Of a stretch of 64,000 bases of DNA, positions 17,939-24,826 are shown piece by piece (the stretch's first letter is position 1; every line of letters starts with the position of its first letter). The position numbers were made by a program, and so were the translations under genes. Location of the stretch: assembly GCA_020636045.1 (NCBI GenBank), contig JACJYP010000002.1, positions 421,501-485,500 on the forward strand, read 5' to 3'. The stretch is from Lewinellaceae bacterium. Lineage in GTDB: Bacteria > Bacteroidota > Bacteroidia > Chitinophagales > Saprospiraceae. Below the pieces are notes generated by a model. That model did not search any database. It worked only from the letters and a program-made list of their open reading frames with translations, and was not told the origin of the DNA.

Positions 17939-18705
17939 AACATCGCTTTCTCGTAGCGCATACCGACTTCTTTCCAGTTGATCACGTTGAAAAAGGCCGA
18001 TACGTAATCGGGGCGCTTGTTCTGATATTTCAGGTAGTAGGCATGCTCCCAGACGTCGATGCCGAGAATGGGCGTGCCGGTCTTTTGCACCACGCCGAGC
18101 ATGAGCGGGTTGTCCTGATTGGGGGTGGAACTTACGAACAGGCCTTTGTCCTTGCCTACGCAAAGCCAGGCCCAGCCGGAGCCGAAAACGCCTTTCGCAG
18201 CGGTGCCGAACAGGTTTTTCAATTCGTCAAAAGAGCCGAACTGCTTGCTGATGGCCGTGGCAAGTTCGCCGCCGGGCGCACCGCCGCCATCTGGCGACAT
18301 CGTTTCCCAGAAAAAGGAGTGATTCCAGTGCCCCCCGGCGTTGTTGCGGATATTGCGATCTTCATCGCTGGTCGTCACGCGCGCGACGATGTCGTATAGT
18401 TCGTAATCGGCGTACACGGTATTCTTCACCGCGTCATTGAGTTTGTTCACGTAGCCCTGATGATGCCGGTCGTGGTGTATCTCCATCGTCATCTTGTCGA
18501 TATGAGGCTCAAGCGCTTCTTTCGCATAGGGCAGTTTTGGCAATTCAAAGGGCGTGGTACGCCGGAGTTTGGGAGGCGGGATCACGGGGTTGGCGGTAAT
18601 GGATTCGGGATTTTTACCGGCAGTTTTGCAGGCGTCGAGAAAAGAGGAAGCCGCAGTGGCGACGCCGAAGAAAAGGCCGGTCTTGAGAAATGTTCGTTTT
18701 TTCAT
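17932..18705 (-). CDS. sodA: Exported Fe/Mn superoxide dismutase (predicted lipoprotein)
   Basis: 257 aa from the ATG at 18705. An upstream in-frame ATG (18759) is rejected because the probable -7 box lies at 18757-18764. The N-terminus MKKRTFLKTGLFFGVATAAS leads to SSFLDAC, a plausible lipobox, so the enzyme is probably membrane-anchored in the envelope rather than cytoplasmic. The SOD domain has the metal ligands in MEIHHDRHHQGYV, GGHWNHSFFW and GIDVWEHAYYLKY, and FGSGWAWLCV typical of the Fe/Mn family. It ends KAMFG, and its stop codon is made by the first unit of the GGTTGAC tandem array. Whether Fe or Mn is bound cannot be told. Confidence 0.9.
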   Translation of the reverse strand: MKKRTFLKTGLFFGVATAASSFLDACKTAGKNPESITANPVIPPPKLRRTTPFELPKLPYAKEALEPHIDKMTMEIHHDRHHQGYVNKLNDAVKNTVYADYELYDIVARVTTSDEDRNIRNNAGGHWNHSFFWETMSPDGGGAPGGELATAISKQFGSFDELKNLFGTAAKGVFGSGWAWLCVGKDKGLFVSSTPNQDNPLMLGVVQKTGTPILGIDVWEHAYYLKYQNKRPDYVSAFFNVINWKEVGMRYEKAMFG

Positions 18706-18756
18706 AACAGTTATGCGCGGGTGCGGTTTTATTGAATAGTGATAATGAATTCTGGC

Positions 18757-18764
18757 CAAACCTA
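18757..18764 (-). promoter_or_regulatory. -7 box for sodA
   Basis: TAGGTTTG on the minus strand matches TAnnTTTG and lies 52 nt before the chosen ATG. No good -33 TTTG was seen at the expected spacing. Confidence 0.5.
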
Positions 18765-18883
18765 CGTTAAAACACTTGTTTTCAGCAATTTGTTATCGTG
18801 TTTTTGGTGTGAACCGTCCAAAGATCGCAACCGGTGCTTATATGGAAAACGCCTGAATCGGACCTCTGACGCGCAGAAAGCGC

Positions 18884-18891
18884 TATTTTTG
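18884..18891 (+). promoter_or_regulatory. -7 box for rluD
   Basis: TATTTTTG in the context GCTATTTTTGC lies 31 nt before the rluD ATG. The same 11-mer precedes trmH and the giant gene at 57942. No clear -33 box. Confidence 0.5.
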
Positions 18892-18922
18892 CAAAATAAT
18901 TTCAACCCAACCAGACACCGAA

Positions 18923-20053
18923 ATGAACCAGAAACACCAGCACGACGACCCGGTGCACCGGGATCCGAACGAACATCCGCCGCCCGATCAGACGGATCAG
19001 GACGACAGTGATGAGGGGCAGACCGGCGAGGATTACTTCGAACGCCACGAGATCGTTGCGGACCCGCGGCAGGGATTGATCCGGCTCGACAAGTTTTTGA
19101 TCGACCGCCTGGCCAACCGTTCGCGCAATAAAGTGCAAAACGCCATCCGGGCAGGATCGGTCAAGGTGGACGACCGCGAAGTGAAGCCGAACTACAAGGT
19201 GAAGCCCGGCAATGTCATCACGATTGTGCTGCCCCGTTCGCTGGAGGAAGTGTATGACATCACACCGCAGAATATTCCGCTCGATATTGTGTACGAAGAC
19301 GAGGATGTGATGGTGGTCAATAAACCTTTCAAACTGGCAGTACACCCGGGTGTCGGCATCCCCAACGGAACGCTGGTGAATGCGGTCGCCTGGCACCTCA
19401 AGGAGCAGTTCGAAAAACTGCCTGTCAAGGAAGGCAACGAACCCGACCGCGCGGGCATCGTACACCGCATCGACAAGGACACCACCGGGCTGATGGTGAT
19501 CGCCAAAAATGAATTTGCGATGACCCACCTCGCCAACCAGTTTTACTATCACACCATTGAGCGGCGCTACCAGGCATTGGTGTGGGGAGATATGGAAGAC
19601 GAAAAGGGCAAGGTAGATGGTAATATCGGCCGCAACCCAAACGATCGCCGCCTGTTCATGGTGTTTCCGGAAGGCGACGACGGTAAATGGGCAGTGACGC
19701 ACTGGCGCGTACTGGAGCGTTTTTACTATTGCACCCTCATAGAATGCCAACTGGAAACGGGCCGTACCCACCAGATCCGCGTACATATGAAATACATCGG
19801 CCACACCCTGTTCGGCGACCCGCGCTACGGAGGCAATCAGATACTGAAAGGTACGCTGCATACGCGCTACAAGCAGTTTGCGGAAAATTGCCTGGGTTTG
19901 TTGCCGCGGCAGGCGTTGCACGCAAAAGTGCTGGGTTTCGTGCATCCGCGCAGCTCCAAATTCATGCGTTTCGAGTCGGAATTGCCCGAGGATATGAAAA
20001 CTGTGATCGAACGTTGGCGCACTTATGTGAATGCCAGAAAGAGTAAGTTGTAA
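18923..20053 (+). CDS. rluD: RluA/RluD-family 23S rRNA pseudouridine synthase
   Basis: 376 aa. An acidic, His/Pro-rich N-terminal tail of about 45 residues (PNEHPPPDQTDQDDSDEGQT) precedes an S4 RNA-binding domain (RLDKFLIDRLANRSRNKVQN, about 50-110), then the catalytic domain with GIVHRIDKDTTGLMVIAKN (Asp184 catalytic), RRYQALVWG and LETGRTHQIRVHMKYIGHTL. It isomerises uridines in helix 69-type sites of 23S rRNA by family precedent; exact targets are uncertain. The stop codon overlaps the -7 box of the next gene. Confidence 0.92.
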   Translation: MNQKHQHDDPVHRDPNEHPPPDQTDQDDSDEGQTGEDYFERHEIVADPRQGLIRLDKFLIDRLANRSRNKVQNAIRAGSVKVDDREVKPNYKVKPGNVITIVLPRSLEEVYDITPQNIPLDIVYEDEDVMVVNKPFKLAVHPGVGIPNGTLVNAVAWHLKEQFEKLPVKEGNEPDRAGIVHRIDKDTTGLMVIAKNEFAMTHLANQFYYHTIERRYQALVWGDMEDEKGKVDGNIGRNPNDRRLFMVFPEGDDGKWAVTHWRVLERFYYCTLIECQLETGRTHQIRVHMKYIGHTLFGDPRYGGNQILKGTLHTRYKQFAENCLGLLPRQALHAKVLGFVHPRSSKFMRFESELPEDMKTVIERWRTYVNARKSKL

Positions 20054-20058
20054 CTTTG
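20051..20058 (+). promoter_or_regulatory. -7 box for the lipid kinase gene
   Basis: TAACTTTG fits TAnnTTTG and includes the rluD stop codon TAA. It is 28 nt before the next ATG. Confidence 0.5.
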
Positions 20059-20086
20059 CCACCCTTTTTAAGAAATAGCAGCGTAC

Positions 20087-21022
20087 ATGCACGAATCGCA
20101 CCCTTACGTTAAAGACGGCTTGCTGGCACACCTGCTGCGTCCCAAACGCATCAGTTTTATCGTCAATCCCAAGGCAGGCACCAACCTGCAGAAGCATATC
20201 CGCGAGAGCGTCGACCGGCACCTGAACCACAAGAAATTTGAATACGATTTTCGCTTCACAGAACACTCCGGACATGCGCGCGAACTGGCTGAACAGGCAC
20301 TCGAAGAAGGTTACGAGATCATTGTGGCGGTTGGTGGCGACGGCTCCATCAATGAAGTGGCCTCGGCCCTGATGCATACGGAAGCCGTGCTCGGCATCGT
20401 GCCGGCGGGTTCCGGCAACGGCCTGGCCATGCACCTCGGATACGGCCGCGACATCGATGAAGCGGTAAAAATGATCAATACCGCCACGGTAAAGGCCATC
20501 GACTGCGGACTGATGAACGGACGCCCCTTCATCAACCTGGCGGGCATCGGTTTCGACGGGCTGGTGTCCAACATGATGAAAGGCAGCAACTGGCGCGGTT
20601 TTATTCCCTATTTCCTGAATTCGGTAAAAGCGGGCCTGCAATACACGCCGCGTATGTGCCGCATCGAGATCGACAGCCAGGTGATCACGGAAAAATGCTT
20701 TATCATTTCGATCGCCAACGGCCCCATGTGGGGCTACAACTTCCAGATCGCTCCCGACGCCCGGCTCGACGACGGGCTGTTCGAGGTGGTGTTACTAAAA
20801 GAGGCGCCGAAATGGCAGTATTTCGCAGCGGTGCCCGCTACGCTGAACGGCAAGATATACGAAGCCGATTTTGTGGAGCATTTCAGGGCCCGGCGGGTTA
20901 AGATCATCACGGAAGGCGAATCGTACATCCACCTCGACGGCGAGGGCATGATGCTCGAAGGCGAACTCGATTTCGAGATCATGTCCAAAGCGCTGAATGT
21001 GCTGGTGCCGGAGCAAGAATGA
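20087..21022 (+). CDS. Diacylglycerol/lipid kinase family protein (YegS/DgkB-like)
   Basis: 311 aa, the usual length. N-terminal ISFIVNPKAGTNLQKHI, nucleotide-binding VAVGGDGSINEVASALM and the GIVPAGSGNGLAMHLG loop are the family signatures; the C-terminal beta domain includes CGLMNGRPFINLAGIGFDG, NGPMWGYNFQIAPDARLDDG and LDGEGM. It phosphorylates a lipid such as diacylglycerol at the inner membrane; the actual lipid is not predictable. It lies 33 bp after rluD with its own -7 box, and 46 bp before the SUI1 gene. Confidence 0.9.
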   Translation: MHESHPYVKDGLLAHLLRPKRISFIVNPKAGTNLQKHIRESVDRHLNHKKFEYDFRFTEHSGHARELAEQALEEGYEIIVAVGGDGSINEVASALMHTEAVLGIVPAGSGNGLAMHLGYGRDIDEAVKMINTATVKAIDCGLMNGRPFINLAGIGFDGLVSNMMKGSNWRGFIPYFLNSVKAGLQYTPRMCRIEIDSQVITEKCFIISIANGPMWGYNFQIAPDARLDDGLFEVVLLKEAPKWQYFAAVPATLNGKIYEADFVEHFRARRVKIITEGESYIHLDGEGMMLEGELDFEIMSKALNVLVPEQE

Positions 21023-21068
21023 AGAAAGTGACTTATGAAAAACGACCTGACTCCTCAATTCTACAACC

Positions 21069-21410
21069 ATGAGTAAAAAAAACAACTTCGGAGGTTTTGT
21101 CTTTTCTACCGACCCGAACTTTCGCCCCGAACCTGAAGCGGACGACGACTTTGAAGAAGTGCCGGCCGACAAACAGGTACTACGCATCTGGCTTGAACGC
21201 GTGAAAGGCGGAAAGGAGGCCACGGTAGTCAAAGGTTTTGCCGGTCCTGCCGGAAGCCTGGATCAACTTGCGAAAACGCTGAAAAATAAATGCGCGGCCG
21301 GCGGCAATGCGAAGGACGGTGTGATCATTATTCAGGGAGACCACCGCGATAAAGTGCTGAAATTGCTGCTCGAAATGGGCTATAAAAATGTCAAAAAGGC
21401 TGGCGGTTGA
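21069..21410 (+). CDS. SUI1/eIF1-like translation factor (YciH family)
   Basis: 113 aa, a full-length bacterial SUI1 protein. About 40 acidic, disordered residues (FRPEPEADDDFEEVPADKQ) precede the SUI1 domain: LRIWLERVKGGKEATVVKGF, LDQLAKTLKNKCAAGGNAKDG, IIIQGDHRDKVLKLLLEMGY. The homologue YciH influences start-codon fidelity in E. coli. Same strand and direction as the lipid kinase, 46 bp away. Confidence 0.92.
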   Translation: MSKKNNFGGFVFSTDPNFRPEPEADDDFEEVPADKQVLRIWLERVKGGKEATVVKGFAGPAGSLDQLAKTLKNKCAAGGNAKDGVIIIQGDHRDKVLKLLLEMGYKNVKKAGG

Positions 21411-21491
21411 GGGAAGACAGCGCAATGTGTTCTTTTGTCCCTGACGAAAGCAAAACAGCAACAAATCGGAACAATTCAGACAACGCAAGTA

Positions 21492-22862
21492 ATGCAACAC
21501 ACTCATCATAAGGCATCGGTCCCGTTCGCATTTCATTTCAGGACATTCCTCATATTGCTGGTCGCGGCATGTTTTACCGCCTGTTCTGCTGCCAAAAAAG
21601 CGAGCACTCCCCACAAATCGCGGCCCGGCCAGCCGCCACGCCCCCCGGTGACACGACCTGCGCGATCCGAGCCGATGGATACGATCCGCTGGACCACACC
21701 CGTCAACCCAAAACCTCCGATCGGCAATGCCCCTGCGCAACCGGGGGTGCAACCCGGCATGCCCGGCGAAACGTATCGCCTGGCATTGCTGCTGCCCTTC
21801 CTCACAAATCAGATGGAAGGCAATGCCGTGCCCGAAAAAAGCAGGCTGGCGCTGCAATTCTACGCCGGCGCGAAGATCGCTCTTGAAGAGATCTCCCAGA
21901 CGGAAAACATCAACCTCGTGGTGAATGTGTACGACACCCAGATCAATGACGCCGATTTTCTGCAGCTGCTCAATGATGCGCGGCTGAATCGTTCGGACGT
22001 CTTTATCGGCCCTGTGCGCAACAGCCACCTTTCTGCCATGTCCAGCTGGACGAAGCAGCATCACAAAATACTGGTCTCTCCGGAGTCGCCAACCTCCGAA
22101 CTGACCGCTCAAAACCCCGATTTTATTCAGACCAACCCTTCCCTGCGCGCACATTGCGAAGCCATCACCCAATATGTGCTTGCCAAACACGGTGCTGATG
22201 CCGTTACCCTGGTCTGCAAAGAGCGCGAAGCGGATCGCCTGCCGTATTTCCATCAGGCCAATGCCTTGCCGGGTAGCCGGCGCTTCAGCGAACTGATCGT
22301 ACCCGATGCAACCGCCAATTTTGACAAGATCGACCTCCGGCCTTATCTGAAGGCAGGGCGCACTTCCGTGTTTATCCTGCCCACCTGGGCCAGCCAGGAT
22401 TTCGTGATGGCATTCCTGCGCAAACTGCGCACCGCAAAAGGGAACTACGACGTGGAAGTGTATGGTATGCCGCAATGGGCAAGTTACGAGTCTATTGAGC
22501 CTGAGTATTTCCGAACGCTGAACGTACACATCAGTTCGGCTTCGTATATCGATTACAGCGCACCGGAAGTCAGGGTTTTCCAGCAAAAATTCTACGATGC
22601 AACCGGTACGATCCCCGACGACGACGGCTTTAACGGCTACGACGTGACGCTGTACGTCGGCAGGATGCTGCGCCGTTACGGCCTGTCATTTCCTTTTCGC
22701 GTGCAGGCGGAGCCCATGGAGGGGCTGCACAACACCTTCCGGTTCCAGCGGATTTTCAACAACGGCGCCATCGACGATGGCTTCAATACGCCCGACTATC
22801 TGGAAAATACGCATGTACATATCCTGAAGTTCGAGCAATACGGCTTTGTGCCCGCCGAGTGA
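21492..22862 (+). CDS. Periplasmic-binding-protein-like lipoprotein (type 1 fold)
   Basis: 456 aa from the ATG at 21492; an upstream TTG (21435) would add a polar stretch before the signal peptide. The signal RTFLILLVAACFTACSAAKK has two candidate lipobox cysteines (27 and 31). A Pro-rich linker (about 35-85) precedes a type-1 periplasmic-binding fold: ETYRLALLLPFLTNQ, LALQFYAGAKIALEEIS, DVFIGPVRNSHLSAMSSWTK, KILVSPESPTSEL, EVYGMPQWASYESIEPEYF. Similar Bacteroidota proteins are named ABC substrate-binding or LpoA-like; no transporter genes are adjacent, so an amino-acid transport role is unsupported. A LysM domain, common in relatives, is absent. Confidence 0.75.
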   Translation: MQHTHHKASVPFAFHFRTFLILLVAACFTACSAAKKASTPHKSRPGQPPRPPVTRPARSEPMDTIRWTTPVNPKPPIGNAPAQPGVQPGMPGETYRLALLLPFLTNQMEGNAVPEKSRLALQFYAGAKIALEEISQTENINLVVNVYDTQINDADFLQLLNDARLNRSDVFIGPVRNSHLSAMSSWTKQHHKILVSPESPTSELTAQNPDFIQTNPSLRAHCEAITQYVLAKHGADAVTLVCKEREADRLPYFHQANALPGSRRFSELIVPDATANFDKIDLRPYLKAGRTSVFILPTWASQDFVMAFLRKLRTAKGNYDVEVYGMPQWASYESIEPEYFRTLNVHISSASYIDYSAPEVRVFQQKFYDATGTIPDDDGFNGYDVTLYVGRMLRRYGLSFPFRVQAEPMEGLHNTFRFQRIFNNGAIDDGFNTPDYLENTHVHILKFEQYGFVPAE

Positions 22863-22881
22863 TCCCAAGCTCCGGTTGGGA
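22863..22881. repeat. Short hairpin after the binding-protein gene
   Basis: TCCCAA (22863-22868) and TTGGGA (22876-22881) pair around GCTCCGG right after the stop codon, without a U-run. The sequence resembles the CCAAGCTCTGGTTGG-type dispersed motif near 48072. Confidence 0.4.
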
Positions 22882-22980
22882 GAAGTATTCTGTGTAATAT
22901 TGTCAAACTGCTCTCTCACGGCAATCCGGCGAACCGGGCAGCGGATGCATGTACGGAACCCCTGCTTACGAATTATCTGC

Positions 22981-22988
22981 TATTTTTG
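22981..22988 (+). promoter_or_regulatory. -7 box for trmH
   Basis: TATTTTTG in the context GCTATTTTTGC ends 8 nt before the ATG at 22997, which implies a near-leaderless mRNA and excludes the upstream in-frame ATG at 22949. Confidence 0.5.
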
Positions 22989-22996
22989 CCACCGGC

Positions 22997-23731
22997 ATGA
23001 ACCCGAAGCGTGAAAAAAAGATACGATCGGTGATCCGGCAGTCGCAACCCGACCTGACAGTAGTGCTGGAGAATATCTACGATCCGCTGAACATCAGCGC
23101 CGTGCTGCGCTCCTGCGACGCGGTGGGTATCCGGGAGTTGTTCGTCGTATATTCTCAGGACTACCTGGAAAAGCGGCGGCTGGTCGTAGGGAAACGCACT
23201 TCCGGCGGCACATTCAAATGGATCGATGTGTATCTGTTCGAGGATCTGGAAGAATGTATGCGCAGGGTGAAACAGCGCTATGGACGTGTACTGGCGGCTC
23301 TGCCGCCGGCTGACGACACCGCCGAACTCTACGCACACGACCTGACACAACCCACCGCCCTGATGTTTGGCAACGAAGACGAAGGCCTCAGTGTCGAAGC
23401 GCAGGCGTTTGCCGACGGTCGCTTCACCATTCCGCAGTCGGGGTTCGCTGAAAGCCTCAATATTTCAGCCGCCTGTGCCGTGACCCTGTTTGAGGCAAAA
23501 CGTCAGCGCGCAGAGAAGGGTTTTTACGATGAACATCCAAAAATGAGCCCGGAGCAGCAGGAGCAATTGTTCGACCGCTGGAGCGCCATGCTGAAAAGCA
23601 GGAAAAATCTGCAAAAAGCCATTCCTGTCAGCAAGGATTCCGGACCTTTGCTGCCGTTCTATACGCGGCGCAAAGACGAAGTCCCGGCATCGAAATTACG
23701 GGTATCGCCGTTGTCAAAATTCGATATTTAA
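22997..23731 (+). CDS. trmH: TrmH/SpoU-family tRNA (or rRNA) 2'-O-ribose methyltransferase
   Basis: 244 aa from the ATG at 22997. SPOUT motifs are clear: motif 1 VLENIYDPLNISAVLRSCDA, motif 2 LMFGNEDEGLS and motif 3 FTIPQSGFAESLNISAACAV, which form the knotted SAM-binding site. The length and the C-terminal extension (RAEKGFYDEHPKMSPEQQEQ) fit TrmH, which methylates G18 in the tRNA D-loop. Which tRNAs are modified cannot be seen. It is followed after 8 bp by the glycosyltransferase gene. Confidence 0.88.
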   Translation: MNPKREKKIRSVIRQSQPDLTVVLENIYDPLNISAVLRSCDAVGIRELFVVYSQDYLEKRRLVVGKRTSGGTFKWIDVYLFEDLEECMRRVKQRYGRVLAALPPADDTAELYAHDLTQPTALMFGNEDEGLSVEAQAFADGRFTIPQSGFAESLNISAACAVTLFEAKRQRAEKGFYDEHPKMSPEQQEQLFDRWSAMLKSRKNLQKAIPVSKDSGPLLPFYTRRKDEVPASKLRVSPLSKFDI

Positions 23732-23739
23732 CCTTGAGA

Positions 23740-24675
23740 ATGGATATTTCAGTCGTTATCCCGCTAAAAAACGAAGCGGAAAGCCTGCCCGAGCTCGAAG
23801 CCTGGATCCGCCGGGTATGCGACGCCAACGGCTTTTCATACGAGATCATTATGGTCGACGACGGCAGCACCGACGGGTCCTGGAAGGTGATCGAAGGCCT
23901 GAAAGCCGCCAACTCCGCTGTGCGGGGGATCAAGTTTCGCCGCAACTACGGCAAATCCGCTGCCTTGCATACCGGATTTCAGGCGTCCGAAGGCGAAGTG
24001 GTGATCACCATGGACGCCGATCTGCAGGACAGTCCCGACGAGATACCGGAACTCCGGCGCATGATCCGCGAAGAAGGCTATGACCTCGTGTCTGGCTGGA
24101 AAAAGAAGCGCCACGACCCCCTGAGCAAGACCATCCCGACCAAACTTTTCAATGCCGTCACGCGCTGGATGAGCGGAATTTCCCTGCACGATTTCAACTG
24201 CGGCCTCAAGGCCTACCGCGGGGAGGTGGTCAAAGCCATAGAAGTGTATGGCGAAATGCATCGCTACATCCCTGTCATTGCCAAATGGGCCGGCTTCACA
24301 CGCATTGGAGAAAAGGTAGTGGAGCACCGTGCACGCAAATACGGATACACCAAGTTCGGCGGCCTGGAGCGCTTCATCAACGGCCCGCTCGACCTGATGA
24401 GCATCTCCTTTGTCGGCAAGTTTGGCAAGCGGCCCATGCACTTTTTCGGCACCCTCGGCCTTCTGTCCTTCTTTGTCGGATTTGTCATCCTGGTCTATCT
24501 CAGTATCGCTAAAACGGTGTACAAGGAATACGGCATTGCGGATCGCCCGTTGTTCTATTTCGGTATCCTGGCGCTGATCATCGGCACCCAGCTGTTCCTG
24601 ACGGGTTTTATCGCGGAAATGATCAACCGCAATTCCTCGTCGCGCAATGCCTATCTCATAGAAAAGGAAATTTAA
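23740..24675 (+). CDS. Family 2 glycosyltransferase (ArnC/GtrB/DPM1-like), membrane-bound
   Basis: 311 aa from the ATG at 23740 (a TTG two codons earlier is possible). GT-A domain: ISVVIPLKNEAESLPELEAW, IIMVDDGSTDGSW, GIKFRRNYGKSAALHTGFQA, ITMDADLQDSPDEIPEL (DxD), YDLVSGWKKKRHD and FNCGLKAYRGEV. Two C-terminal transmembrane segments (about 231-255 and 266-292) match polyprenyl-phosphate glycosyltransferases that transfer hexose to undecaprenyl phosphate or decorate lipids. The donor and acceptor are unknown. It starts 8 bp after trmH, likely co-transcribed. Confidence 0.9.
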   Translation: MDISVVIPLKNEAESLPELEAWIRRVCDANGFSYEIIMVDDGSTDGSWKVIEGLKAANSAVRGIKFRRNYGKSAALHTGFQASEGEVVITMDADLQDSPDEIPELRRMIREEGYDLVSGWKKKRHDPLSKTIPTKLFNAVTRWMSGISLHDFNCGLKAYRGEVVKAIEVYGEMHRYIPVIAKWAGFTRIGEKVVEHRARKYGYTKFGGLERFINGPLDLMSISFVGKFGKRPMHFFGTLGLLSFFVGFVILVYLSIAKTVYKEYGIADRPLFYFGILALIIGTQLFLTGFIAEMINRNSSSRNAYLIEKEI

Positions 24676-24826
24676 ACGCCGATTCAGAGCGGGTTTTGTC
24701 AAACAGAACCAGGGGAGCAACTATTGTCGGCCATTTGCCAAGTTGCGTTGCTGCCCGTACAATGTTTGGGCTTTCCCGCTATCTTTCGGTCCCGTTTTCG
24801 GGACCCGAACTTTCAAGCAAATTGAC

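Noticed and set aside
17757..17981. ORF encoding a VNRQPST heptapeptide repeat
   Set aside because: It is only the translation of the 7-bp tandem array; any frame of a 7-mer without stops gives a heptapeptide repeat.
18902..20641. 579-codon minus-strand ORF opposite rluD and the lipid kinase
   Set aside because: It is a shadow of two well-supported plus-strand genes and has no recognisable domain or signal.
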